Notes: generated from the letters alone by a model not told the origin. A stretch of 64,000 bases of DNA from Paenibacillus periandrae (GCF_022458865.1 NZ_JAJNMU010000001.1:372001-436000); one strand, 5' to 3'. Shown: positions 36,923 through 45,427, counted from the first letter of the stretch. A program made the numbers and translations.

Positions 36923-37303
36923 TTAAACTTCATCCTCGTCATCTTCGTCTTGATCTTCTTCCTCGTCGCTGTCTTCGTCTTCGTCTTCTTCATCTTCTTC
37001 TTCTTCTTCTTCGTCTTCATCTTCTTCGTCTTCATCTTCATCTTCATCTTCATCTTCATCTTCATCTTCATCTTCATCTTCATCTTCATCTTCTTCGTCT
37101 TCATCTTCTTCGTCTTCCTCGTCCTCGTCCTCGTCTTCTTCGTCTTGATCTTCTTCCTCGTCGCTGTCTTCGTCTTTGTCTTCTACTTCTTCCAATTCCC
37201 CTTTTTCTGCATCCAACTCGACTTTATAATATTTCACCTGAACTTCTGCTACATCAGGATGGTTGTCAAGCATTAACTTCACTTGATCTGCCAAAGACAC
37301 CAC
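36923..37303 (-). CDS. Poly-Asp/Glu protein of the spore-surface cluster
   Basis: About 126 residues from the GTG at 37303 (GAAGGG 7 bases upstream; the ATG at 37309 lies too close to that site). Residues 1-36 form a short ordinary domain (SLADQVKLMLDNHPDVAEVQVKYYKVEL). The remaining roughly 90 residues are almost only Asp and Glu. A stretch of GATGAA hexamers encodes the Asp-Glu run, and DEDSDEEEDQDE flanks it on both sides. A sigma-K-like promoter lies just upstream. No family recognised; an acidic cation- or Lys-tail-binding coat protein is an inference. Confidence 0.7.
   Translation of the reverse strand: MVSLADQVKLMLDNHPDVAEVQVKYYKVELDAEKGELEEVEDKDEDSDEEEDQDEEDEDEDEEDEEDEDEEDEDEDEDEDEDEDEDEDEDEDEEDEDEEEEEEDEEDEDEDSDEEEDQDEDDEDEV
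36949..37180. repeat. Hexanucleotide tract flanked by direct repeats
   Basis: About eleven copies of CTTCAT (37029-37092), giving Glu-Asp on the minus strand. An exact direct repeat of over 30 bases starts at 36949 and again at 37144 (195 bases, a multiple of three). Slippage would change protein length by two residues per unit without breaking the frame. Confidence 0.8.
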
Positions 37304-37349
37304 GATCATTCCCTTCGCTTCTAATTTTGAAACTTCTCAGGTTTCCCTG

Positions 37350-37376
37350 TATCCTATGATTTTCTAATCTAATTGT
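37350..37376 (-). promoter_or_regulatory. Sigma-K-like promoter for the poly-Asp/Glu gene
   Basis: On the minus strand AC (37376-37375), a 16-base spacer, then CATAGGATA (37358-37350), matching CATANNNTA. The start codon is about 45 bases downstream. Confidence 0.55.
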
Positions 37377-37472
37377 GTAGGCTGTTGATAGAGTAATAAG
37401 GCGGAATTCAGTTGACCCCACTACACTTATTGATCAAAGCGCATATTTTTCTATGAACTGCTAATCGCCCTA

Positions 37473-37500
37473 ACATATAGAAAATGATATTCATAAATTA
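37473..37500 (+). promoter_or_regulatory. Sigma-K-like promoter for nucleotide-sugar operon
   Basis: AC (37473-37474), a 17-base spacer, then CATAAATTA (37492-37500), an exact fit to AC-N17-CATANNNTA. The ATG of the nucleotidyltransferase is 36 bases downstream. Confidence 0.6.
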
Positions 37501-37535
37501 ATAATAAATTCATATAAGTAAGGAGCTTAAACCTT

Positions 37536-38519
37536 ATGAAGGGATTAATTCTCTGTGCAGGTAAAGGCAGCCGGCTCTACCCCTTTTCCGAAGCAACACC
37601 AAAAGTATTACTCCCGGTAGCCAACAAGCCTATTCTGTATTACTGCATTGAACAGCTGATTAAATTACAAATACGTGAGATTGGCATTGTCATACGTCCT
37701 GAGCACCTCGCGCTTTTCATGAAAGAGATTGGCACAGGTGAGCAGTGGAATTTGGATATTACCTATATTCATCAATTGCAGCCCCTTGGGATTTCAAATG
37801 CAGTTCTGCAGGCCGAGTCCTTTATTCTGGATGAACCCTTCATCTTATTATTAGGAGATAATCTGATTACAGAGTCCTTGGAGCCTTTGGCTCAAGCTAT
37901 TCGTTATGACGATCATGAGATCGCCATTATGCTTGGAAACGTTGCAAACCCTCGGGATTTTGGCATTGCAGAAATCGACGGGAATCGAATAGTAGGACTT
38001 GAAGAAAAACCTGTGTCACCCAAGTCTAACCTCGCCGTTCTTGGAGCTTATGCTTTTAGGGCTGACATATTCAAGGCCATACATGCAATCAGCCCCTCTC
38101 CAAGAGGAGAATATGAAATCACGGATGCCATTTCGTGGATGATCAACCACGGCTATTCAGCAGTCTTCCACAAGACAGAACAAAACTATTCAGATGTGGG
38201 GACGATGGAACGATGGCTTGAAGCAAATCACTGGATGCTGGACCAGATGGATGCCGATGGATTGCTGAATAATCGAGAACATTTGGACGGATGCATAGTC
38301 ATTCCCCCTGTGCTCATTGACCCAAGCGCCTTATTAAGAAACTGCATCATCGGTCCTTATGTAACCATTGGTCCGCACGTTAAGCTGGACGGCTGCCATA
38401 TGGAGAACTGCATCTTGCTGGAAGGACTTGAGCTGTTTGATTCTGGGACTACCCTAAGTCATGCCATTCTCGGCCCGCAATTCATGCACGTGCTGACCTC
38501 TGGAGGAACCAACAAATGA
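37536..38519 (+). CDS. Sugar-1-phosphate nucleotidyltransferase
   Basis: 327 residues. The N-terminal Rossmann-like pyrophosphorylase domain has LCAGKGSRLYPFSEATPKVLLPVANKPI (4-31) with the G-x-G-x-R and PK motifs. LLGDNLI and IVGLEEKPVSPKSNLAVLGAYAF complete the site. The C-terminal 70 residues form hexapeptide left-handed-helix repeats (IDPSALLRNCIIGPYVTIGPHVKLDGCHMENC). It couples a sugar phosphate to an NTP; with UDP-glucose dehydrogenase next, UDP-glucose is attractive, though dTDP-glucose enzymes of the long RfbA type look similar. AAGGAG precedes the ATG. Confidence 0.87.
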   Translation: MKGLILCAGKGSRLYPFSEATPKVLLPVANKPILYYCIEQLIKLQIREIGIVIRPEHLALFMKEIGTGEQWNLDITYIHQLQPLGISNAVLQAESFILDEPFILLLGDNLITESLEPLAQAIRYDDHEIAIMLGNVANPRDFGIAEIDGNRIVGLEEKPVSPKSNLAVLGAYAFRADIFKAIHAISPSPRGEYEITDAISWMINHGYSAVFHKTEQNYSDVGTMERWLEANHWMLDQMDADGLLNNREHLDGCIVIPPVLIDPSALLRNCIIGPYVTIGPHVKLDGCHMENCILLEGLELFDSGTTLSHAILGPQFMHVLTSGGTNK

Positions 38520-39826
38520 ATATTCTAATAATGGGAATGGGCTATGTCGGCGTGACTACAGCTTTGCTGCTTGCAGAGCTTGGGTGGAATGTAACGGGAT
38601 TGGACCCGAATGAGTCAAGGATTCGAATGTTGAGTCAAGGTGTGCTCCCCTTTTACGAGCCTGGTCTGGACGATGCGTTAAGCAAGCATTTGGCTTCCGG
38701 CAGGATCACGTTTACCTCAGAGGTGGACATGGCTGTCTGCAATAATGAGATCATCTTCCTCTGTGTCGGGACTCCCTCAGGAAGTGATGGCAGTGCGGAT
38801 CTGAGGTTTATTAAAGAAGCAGCGGAGAGTATCGGCAACAATATGCCGGGATACAGGCTAGTTGTTATCAAAAGCACGGTTCCTGTTGGAACTAATGAAC
38901 AAGTAGTCCAATGGATTACACAAGCCCAGCTTACAGCAATTTCTTTTGACGTGATATCTAATCCTGAATTTCTGAGAGAAGGCAGCGCATTACGAGATGC
39001 TCTTGAGCCTGATCGGATTATTATTGGCAGTGAAAATGACCAAGCCACAGAACGGCTTCGATCTTTATATGAGAAATTAAGCTGTCCTGTTGTGGTTACC
39101 AAGCCCAAAACAGCTGAGCTGATCAAATATGCTGCAAATGCCTTTTTGGCTACGAAAATCTCCTATATCAATGAATTGGCCAGACTGTGTACGAAGTTAG
39201 GAGTAAATATTGCCGATGTTGCCGTCGGGATTGGAATGGATCATCGGATTGGAGCGCACTTTTTAAGAGCAGGCATCGGATATGGAGGCTCCTGCTTTCC
39301 CAAGGATATCCATGCGCTGCTGTTTACTGCTCAGGAGCATGACCTTAGCTTAACGATTCTAGAAAAAGTTGTGCAGGTCAATCAGTCGCAAGCTGTCTAT
39401 TATTTGGATATTTGGGAGCAGCTGTTGGGCACGTTCAATGGGAAAACAATCGCGGTATTAGGCATTTCCTTTAAACCGGATACCGATGATATCAGAGAAG
39501 CACCCGCAATCGGCATGATTGCAAAATTACTGGAAAGCTCTGCTATGATCAGAGTCCACGATCCGGTAGCCAAGCTTCCGGGCAGCATGTACTCCGAACA
39601 GCTGCAGCAGTTCGATTCCCTGGAGGAAACTATTCAAGATTGTGATGCTGTCATCCTATGCTCGGAATGGAAGCCGTATATTACGGCGGACTGGGGACAA
39701 TTAAGAAGCCGCTTGAAGCAGCCTTTCCTGTTGGATGGCAGAAATATGCTGGATGGCGCGCAATTAACTTCACAGGGCTATCATTACTCGGGCATTGGCA
39801 TGAACTGGACTCAGATGCACAAATAA
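38516..39826 (+). CDS. ugd: UDP-glucose 6-dehydrogenase
   Basis: 436 residues, standard length. NAD motif MGMGYVGVTTALLLAELG (6-23); LCVGTPSGSDGSAD; PVGTNEQV; NPEFLREGSALRDALEPDRIIIG. Catalytic Cys is in GIGYGGSCFPKDIHAL (about 260), and FKPDTDDIREAPAI is the UDP-binding C-domain. It oxidises UDP-glucose to UDP-glucuronate. The ATG overlaps the upstream stop by 4 bases (ATGA), with GGAGG upstream. Under sigma-K-like control this implies a uronic-acid-containing spore-surface glycan. Confidence 0.93.
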   Translation: MNILIMGMGYVGVTTALLLAELGWNVTGLDPNESRIRMLSQGVLPFYEPGLDDALSKHLASGRITFTSEVDMAVCNNEIIFLCVGTPSGSDGSADLRFIKEAAESIGNNMPGYRLVVIKSTVPVGTNEQVVQWITQAQLTAISFDVISNPEFLREGSALRDALEPDRIIIGSENDQATERLRSLYEKLSCPVVVTKPKTAELIKYAANAFLATKISYINELARLCTKLGVNIADVAVGIGMDHRIGAHFLRAGIGYGGSCFPKDIHALLFTAQEHDLSLTILEKVVQVNQSQAVYYLDIWEQLLGTFNGKTIAVLGISFKPDTDDIREAPAIGMIAKLLESSAMIRVHDPVAKLPGSMYSEQLQQFDSLEETIQDCDAVILCSEWKPYITADWGQLRSRLKQPFLLDGRNMLDGAQLTSQGYHYSGIGMNWTQMHK

Positions 39827-39887
39827 GAAAACCGTCTATCGAGGCCTTTCAAAGATGAGCGACCGCGGTTTAGAGGTAGGTTTTCTT
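39825..39887 (+). terminator. Stem-loop at the end of ugd
   Basis: AAGAAAACC (39825-39833, overlapping the ugd stop) pairs with GGTTTTCTT (39879-39887). The U-rich right arm and tail could terminate. Confidence 0.5.
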
Positions 39888-39889
39888 GA

Positions 39890-39945
39890 AACATAAGAAT
39901 CCTTCAGCTCCACTGAAAACTTATACATTCTTATGTTATAAGAAA
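39890..39945. repeat. Inverted repeat before the epimerase
   Basis: AACATAAGAAT and ATTCTTATGTT are complementary 11-bp arms with an inner CTTCAG/CTGAA. With the preceding stem-loop it fills most of the 189-base gap before the epimerase, which may therefore be transcribed at a different level. Confidence 0.5.
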
Positions 39946-40015
39946 AGCTTCTGATCGAAGCCTATTCGATGAAGATACAAGTCGACGTACCTAAATCAGC
40001 TAAAGGATGGTTGTT

Positions 40016-40993
40016 ATGCAAATATTAGTCACTGGCGCAGCCGGATTTATAGGTTCACATCTATGCGAGCGATTACTTCAGGATGAAAACAATCAGGTAA
40101 TCGGGCTGGATGCCTTTGTTCAATCGGCTACTCCCAACTGGATAAGGGAGCGCAACCTTCGTAAGCTGCTTCATCACCCACGGTTTTCTTTTATCCAACA
40201 GCATATTTTGAAGGTTTCATTGGAAAATCTGCTCCCACAGGTGGATATTGTGTATCATCTGGCGGCAATCCCTGGTGTTCGTTCGAGCTTTGGCCCCGAC
40301 TTTGAGACTTACGTGACGAACAATATTTTGGCTACGCAATGCTTGCTGGAGGGCTGCCGACAGTATCCGGTCCAGAAATTGATTTACGCTTCGACCTCCT
40401 CTGTATATGGAGAAAAGACGGGACAAGTCAACGAGCTTACCCCAACGGATCCTTTATCTCCGTATGGAGTCAGCAAGCTTACCGGGGAACAGCTATGTCA
40501 CGTATACGCTCATAATGATGGGGTTCCTATCGTGATCCTTCGCTTCTTCACCGTGTATGGTCCGAGACAGCGGCCGGATATGGCCTTTCACCGTTTTATT
40601 AATCACATTATGCACAATAAACCAATTCCCATATATGGTGATGGTCAGCAAACCCGAGATTTTACATTTGTAGAAGATTGTGTTCGAGCGGTTGCCCAGG
40701 TTGCCTATGCGAACAATGTCATTGGTGAAACCATCAATATCGGTGGTAAGGAACGCGCTTCGGTTCTGGAATGCATCTCTATATTGGAACGATTGGTTGG
40801 CAAAAAAGTGGACATTCAGTTTATCCGACCTACGTATGGGGAGCCCAGGAACACTTGGGCAGATATTACTAAGGCCCAATCCTTACTTGGCTACGAGCCT
40901 AAGATCGATTTGTATCATGGACTAGAACAAGAAATTCTCGATATATATGAAATGACTACAATGATGCCTGCATCCGGCCAGGATTCAAAATAG
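40016..40993 (+). CDS. NAD-dependent nucleotide-sugar epimerase
   Basis: 325 residues, extended short-chain dehydrogenase. GAAGFIGSHLCERLL (about 7-21) binds NAD; YHLAAIPGVRSSF; catalytic Ser in STSSVYGE and Tyr/Lys in YGVSK; RFFTVYGPRQRPDMAFHRFI is typical of UDP-glucuronate 4-epimerase and related enzymes. The ATG at 40016 follows AAAGGA. After ugd, UDP-glucuronate to UDP-galacturonate is the likely reaction; UDP-glucose 4-epimerase or decarboxylase activity is possible. Confidence 0.9.
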   Translation: MQILVTGAAGFIGSHLCERLLQDENNQVIGLDAFVQSATPNWIRERNLRKLLHHPRFSFIQQHILKVSLENLLPQVDIVYHLAAIPGVRSSFGPDFETYVTNNILATQCLLEGCRQYPVQKLIYASTSSVYGEKTGQVNELTPTDPLSPYGVSKLTGEQLCHVYAHNDGVPIVILRFFTVYGPRQRPDMAFHRFINHIMHNKPIPIYGDGQQTRDFTFVEDCVRAVAQVAYANNVIGETINIGGKERASVLECISILERLVGKKVDIQFIRPTYGEPRNTWADITKAQSLLGYEPKIDLYHGLEQEILDIYEMTTMMPASGQDSK

Positions 40994-41013
40994 TAATAAG
41001 ATTATTCATTTAT

Positions 41014-41069
41014 ACACAACGAAGCCTCCCGTTTCCACTATAACTGTGGGGCGGAGGCTTCATTGTGTC
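41014..41069. terminator. Bidirectional terminator between clusters
   Basis: ACACAACGAAGCCTCC pairs with GGAGGCTTCATTGTGT (one mismatch) around a loop with an inner CCAC/GTGG. It separates the convergent epimerase and GHL6 genes. Confidence 0.85.
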
Positions 41070-41093
41070 TATAACGGGGCTGCACGCAATTTC

Positions 41094-43109
41094 TTAACGG
41101 GTACGAATCACAACTGCCGCAAAATCGCTCAATTCCGGGATTTCAATCGACATCTCCTGCTCGGTTTGCACAAACAGAGCTTGGGGTTGGGATGTTTCGG
41201 TTAAATAAATAGCCTCACTGCATGCTTCTAATCCACGAAGCGTTACCTTCAAGTCATAGACCGGAAGTGGATTTGTATACGATACACCGTTAAAGCCGGA
41301 AAGGTTCAGCACATGCAGGATATAATTACCATCAGGCAGCTTGTGAAAAAATACCTCCACATTCGTCGGTGCATTCGTCACCAGAGTCAACGGTTGATTC
41401 AGAGTATGATGGAGCAAATCCATAACCGCGTTTTTATGATCGGCATAACCATGCTTGTAGTAGAGCTCACCAGCCTGCCATGGGACATACACAGCCTTGT
41501 GGTTCCCATTTGTATGGATGCCCGCTCCCCAATGCTGCTCGGAGATGCGATGACCGGAAGCACGCTCTGGCGGGCCAAATGTAGATGGAATCACGTAAGG
41601 AAGCTGCTTATCCGTATTCGGACCAAATTCAACGCGGTAAAAGCTGTCGGTCAGGAAGATCCAATCGCGCTCAGGGAAGCTTGCAAAAAGCTGCTTATTG
41701 TCAGTTAGCAGGTAAGCGGCCTCTTGATTGTGTACGTGCACACTGTCCAGCTTGACATCAAACCTGTGCTGGAGAAAAGACGCATTCTCAACGCCTTCGG
41801 TGAAGGACCCACCTGTACTGAACAAACAAACACCTTGTAGATAAAGAGCTTCCAGCGACTGCAGCTCATCCTCTGAAAAGCTCGCAATATCCGGGATCAT
41901 AATCGCTTTATAGCGCTTGGGCGATCCTGCTTTCGTCGCGAGAACATTTTGATCCAGAACATCGAACAGCACATGCTCTTCCTTCAGCATTTTGTAAAGC
42001 CCCAAATATTCCTTCATATTTTTCTGAACAGGCTTGCCCGGCTTGATCAGTGCTACATCGGACATTGAGATAAAATTCCCATAATATTGTTCATTGTTTT
42101 TGTGATACTCATAGATGGCCGCAACCGTCGGCAAATTCTCACGATCCGGATAATCCTCGAACACGCCGATAATGCAAAAATCGAGTCCCGACCCGCTTGC
42201 CAAGCCTTCCTTCAAGCGAATATTAACCTCATGTCTGGATACACCGGTGAACCGATGGACCAGATCAATCGCATTGATGCAGCAGTTGCTCACCAGCTTA
42301 TCCTCCCAGGAATCCTCCAGCGACTGCACATTTTCCGAGGCTGAATACAACCAAACCGGATGAGGGCGCTTGTTATCCGTATTCGATTCCTTGCGGACAA
42401 TATCGACCTTATGCTCGTTATACGTCGAGATTGCGATATCCTTATTTTTGCTTTTCACTAGTGCATGGATACGATCCAGCATTTCCTTGGTGGTCGCATC
42501 CTGGAACAATTTATACTGGCGGTATACCGGATCATCCAGGCTTTCGGTTAACGGTAGATCCAAACCGCTAAATTCATGAAATTTGGCCTTGCAGCTATCG
42601 CAAAAGCAGATTCCGTAATGAGTGCCGCTATAATCACGCGTCTGGTAGCCAAACATGTTGAAGAAAATGCCATCCACATCGTAATTTGATATCACTTCAT
42701 CAATCATTTGCAATGAATATTCTCTTTGATAGTAGCCATTAATGCACGTATGCACGATCCCATGATAATTGACCTCTTTGCCCTCCAGGGTTCTGTAAAA
42801 CCATTCAGGCCGTTTGTCAAAAATCGATTCATGCGCTTTACTGAAATCAAAACGGGCGATAAATTTCATGTCATGAGCATGCGTTTTTTCGATAGCTTCC
42901 TTCAGCAAATCCTTCTGCTGGTTAGCAGCCCGGTATTGATACTCAAGCTTTGTCGGATAAAAGGCAACGATCCCGCCTGCGTTCATCATCAGTACATTTG
43001 TGGATAATCGCTGCAAATCTTCAATCAGACGATCCACATTCAGATTAGCATCCGTTTCACGCAGATTATTTTGAATTAATCGTAAATTGTTTGATTTCCA
43101 CCAGCTCAT
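41094..43109 (-). CDS. GHL6-type glycoside hydrolase, paralogue A
   Basis: 671 residues of the hypothetical glycoside hydrolase family GHL6. A TIM-barrel half (1-380) has STNVLMMNAGGIVAFYPTKL, FIARFDFSKAHESIF and VISNYDVDGIFFNMFGYQ, where Asp of DGIFFN is a catalytic candidate. A Cys pair CFCDSC, probably zinc-binding, follows. The C-terminal half has a class I amidotransferase-like trimerisation domain. No signal peptide, so it acts on imported oligosaccharide. ATG 43109 follows GGGAGG. It is the most divergent of the three paralogues and the last gene of the locus. Substrate unknown. Confidence 0.85.
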   Translation of the reverse strand: MSWWKSNNLRLIQNNLRETDANLNVDRLIEDLQRLSTNVLMMNAGGIVAFYPTKLEYQYRAANQQKDLLKEAIEKTHAHDMKFIARFDFSKAHESIFDKRPEWFYRTLEGKEVNYHGIVHTCINGYYQREYSLQMIDEVISNYDVDGIFFNMFGYQTRDYSGTHYGICFCDSCKAKFHEFSGLDLPLTESLDDPVYRQYKLFQDATTKEMLDRIHALVKSKNKDIAISTYNEHKVDIVRKESNTDNKRPHPVWLYSASENVQSLEDSWEDKLVSNCCINAIDLVHRFTGVSRHEVNIRLKEGLASGSGLDFCIIGVFEDYPDRENLPTVAAIYEYHKNNEQYYGNFISMSDVALIKPGKPVQKNMKEYLGLYKMLKEEHVLFDVLDQNVLATKAGSPKRYKAIMIPDIASFSEDELQSLEALYLQGVCLFSTGGSFTEGVENASFLQHRFDVKLDSVHVHNQEAAYLLTDNKQLFASFPERDWIFLTDSFYRVEFGPNTDKQLPYVIPSTFGPPERASGHRISEQHWGAGIHTNGNHKAVYVPWQAGELYYKHGYADHKNAVMDLLHHTLNQPLTLVTNAPTNVEVFFHKLPDGNYILHVLNLSGFNGVSYTNPLPVYDLKVTLRGLEACSEAIYLTETSQPQALFVQTEQEMSIEIPELSDFAAVVIRTR

Positions 43110-43132
43110 AACTTTGCCTCCCAGCAAGATGA

Positions 43133-43234
43133 AAGTTGGGGGAATAAGATTTGCTGCGCGACCGAAGTGTTCTTACGATTGCTCCACTATCTCCAGAACA
43201 CCACGGTCGCTCCACTCTTTATTCCCCCCAACTT
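43133..43234. repeat. Long inverted-repeat element, second copy type
   Basis: Outer arms AAGTTGGGGGAATAA and TTATTCCCCCCAACTT, with inner arms CGACCG/CGGTCG and GTGTTCT/AGAACAC. The loop has TTCTTACGATTGCT and CTATCTCCAGAA, shared with the element at 25218-25388 although the stems differ. It lies between GHL6 paralogues B and A. Confidence 0.8.
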
Positions 43235-43240
43235 ACAGGT

Positions 43241-45262
43241 TTATTTTTCAAATTCTATGAACAAGCATTCCCAGATGTCCAGCCGTGGTATCGTTATGGC
43301 TAGTTTACCATCCGTTACGGTAGATGCCATCGCTTGACCGGAGATCAGCTGACGGATCTGTGTGACCTTGCGGTCGTCCAGCTTCAGCCTGACTTCGATG
43401 TCGTGTAGCGGGATGTTCGTTGCCAACGGGCGCTTTCCGACACCATTGACGAGATGAATGAGCATGGTATTGTTTTTTTCAAAAACGGTCATCTGCAGAC
43501 CATGAATGTTGCTGATCTCAATCAGCTTATCGTCGCCAAGAGCCATATCGATAACATTGGACAGCAGCTGATAATGCTCACCCAGCTTGAATTCATTAAT
43601 CAAGTGACTGAGTGAAAAAGGCATGTACACAGCTTGGCCTGTGCCGATTCGATTCCGGGTCACGAGCGGCAGATCCGTATGGCTGACTGGAAGCGACGCC
43701 CGCTCCGGGGGCGCACCCACACTCTCAAGCGGTGAGAACGGCGGTACCAAGGTAGCAAGCACCTGCGTATCGCCGCCAATCGACTTCACATACATCACCT
43801 TGCCCCGATGTGCGATCAAGCCGGTATGCTCCATACCCTTTTGCAGCGGATTATGGTCTCCCTCAAAGCGCAGGTAAGATGCTGTCAGCGCCTCACTCGT
43901 GTAGAGCTGATTGGAGATGCCCAGTAATTCAAGCAGCTGCTCATGTTCAGGAACTGCACCTTCGACGACAATAGTTCCACCACCATTCACATACTGATGA
44001 AGGGTTGCAATAAAGGCGTCACTAACCTTCATTCCCTCAGGGATAATGAGACCCTTGTAGCGTGACAATTTCTCAGAGGTTGCATGTACACTGAGAATGA
44101 CATCAAATGGTATTTGCATGTTGATTAAGCCATCAGCCCAACCCTCTGCCGATGGATCACCTGTCCACATCATCGCGATTTGCGCGACACCAACCGCATC
44201 CTCCATATAGCTCTCTACTTTTTCTACGCTGCGATTGAAATCACTCACTACGTCCAGAATCCGTTTGTCTTCGATCGTCTCGGGTATGCCTGTTAACGAA
44301 TGCCAGATGTTCCCGCCTTGAGCCGGAATTTGTGACAGCCAAAAACGGTATTCCGCTGGCGGAAGTCCTGTATGCCGCCAGTCCATACCTGGACTGGAGT
44401 GAACGATCCCGCACGGTGTAGGCCGATCCGGCAATGATTTGCCCAGCTTCATACTGAGGGCAGGCTTCCAAAACTCAGGAATATGATGATGTCCAAGCGA
44501 CAAAATATCCTGCGGCTCCGTGCAGTGCATATCTGAGGTTTGCTCACGATCCAGCATATTAGCTGGGTACAGGTATAAAATCATCGGAAGTTCAGGATTT
44601 TTCTTTTTGATAAAGTTGTACCAATGGTTCGCATTGTTACGGAAGCAGATGGGTGCCCAGCTCGGATCAAACTGGCTTTTATCGGCTGGAAGCGGCTTTT
44701 GAAACAGGTTAAAGTATTTCTTCTGGCAAGCCTCACACCAGCAGGGTACGAAACGAGGAGCATTAAAAAAGATCCCGTCGATGTCATAATTGCTAATGAC
44801 CTCATCCAGCACCGGAATAGCTACATCGTCATTGCGATAACCACCATTCAGGCAGGTCGACATCAACAAAGACCAATTTCCCGGTCGCCCTGCACCTATG
44901 ATCTCGGGTTCGCCTGATGGCTGTCGGATGAACCATTGCGGCTTTTGCAAATAAAACTTGTCTTCTGTCTTGCTGAAGTCAAACCGTGCGATGAAGCGAA
45001 TATCCTGCTCATGACAAGCTCTGATCACTTCCTTCAATAAATCGAAGTTGTGCGGTAAATATTCATTAATTGTATGAAAAGGCACCTTGGATGGATACCA
45101 GGCATAAATTCCCGCCACGTTAAAGACGATGGTATTGGCCCCCATCTGCTTCATTTGGGCAGCAAACCGATCCGGTTCGATCAGCGAGGTGTCTTTAATC
45201 TGCAAATTAGTTTGAACTACACGCAGCGGCTTTTGCCACCACGCTTTGGTATGGTTCTGCAT
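43241..45262 (-). CDS. GHL6-type glycoside hydrolase, paralogue B
   Basis: 673 residues. Same architecture as paralogue C (47235), to which it is very close: GANTIVFNV.GIY.WYPSKV, FIARFDFSKTEDKFYLQKPQWF, NYDIDGIFFNAPRF, CWCEAC, then EPQDILSLGHHHIPEFWKPALSMKLG and HSSPGMDWRHTGLPPAEYRFWLSQIP are nearly identical in both. The amidotransferase-like domain follows (LIIPEGMKVSD...GGGTIVVEGAVP). Cytoplasmic. ATG 45262 follows AGGAGG. Downstream partner of the binding lipoprotein at 45469. Substrate unknown. Confidence 0.87.
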   Translation of the reverse strand: MQNHTKAWWQKPLRVVQTNLQIKDTSLIEPDRFAAQMKQMGANTIVFNVAGIYAWYPSKVPFHTINEYLPHNFDLLKEVIRACHEQDIRFIARFDFSKTEDKFYLQKPQWFIRQPSGEPEIIGAGRPGNWSLLMSTCLNGGYRNDDVAIPVLDEVISNYDIDGIFFNAPRFVPCWCEACQKKYFNLFQKPLPADKSQFDPSWAPICFRNNANHWYNFIKKKNPELPMILYLYPANMLDREQTSDMHCTEPQDILSLGHHHIPEFWKPALSMKLGKSLPDRPTPCGIVHSSPGMDWRHTGLPPAEYRFWLSQIPAQGGNIWHSLTGIPETIEDKRILDVVSDFNRSVEKVESYMEDAVGVAQIAMMWTGDPSAEGWADGLINMQIPFDVILSVHATSEKLSRYKGLIIPEGMKVSDAFIATLHQYVNGGGTIVVEGAVPEHEQLLELLGISNQLYTSEALTASYLRFEGDHNPLQKGMEHTGLIAHRGKVMYVKSIGGDTQVLATLVPPFSPLESVGAPPERASLPVSHTDLPLVTRNRIGTGQAVYMPFSLSHLINEFKLGEHYQLLSNVIDMALGDDKLIEISNIHGLQMTVFEKNNTMLIHLVNGVGKRPLATNIPLHDIEVRLKLDDRKVTQIRQLISGQAMASTVTDGKLAITIPRLDIWECLFIEFEK

Positions 45263-45278
45263 GATTGATCCTCCTGTG

Positions 45279-45427
45279 AGCTTCCGTAGGAAGCATTCTT
45301 CGTAAGCATCTGCTAAGTTTTGCTTTAGCAAAACTAACTTCGTAAGCAGTAACTGAGCTTCCGTAGGAAGCTTTCTTCGTAAGCATCTACCATAGAAACG
45401 GTTACCAGAGGAAGCCTCCGGTAACCG
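45279..45427. repeat. Mosaic hairpin array plus GGTAACCG hairpin
   Basis: Hairpins AGCTTCCGTAGGAAGC (45279-45294), AGTTTTGC/GCAAAACT (45316-45335) and AGCTTCCGTAGGAAGCT (45356-45372) are each followed by CTTCGTAAGCA. A separate hairpin CGGTTACC/GGTAACCG is at 45399-45427. The array sits between the binding-lipoprotein stop and the GHL6 start. Confidence 0.8.

Noticed and set aside
36793..37359. Long plus-strand frame rich in Leu/His/Arg opposite the poly-Asp/Glu gene
   Set aside because: It is the complement of the GAT/GAA repeat. It has no ribosome site and its composition is purely the repeat read in another frame.
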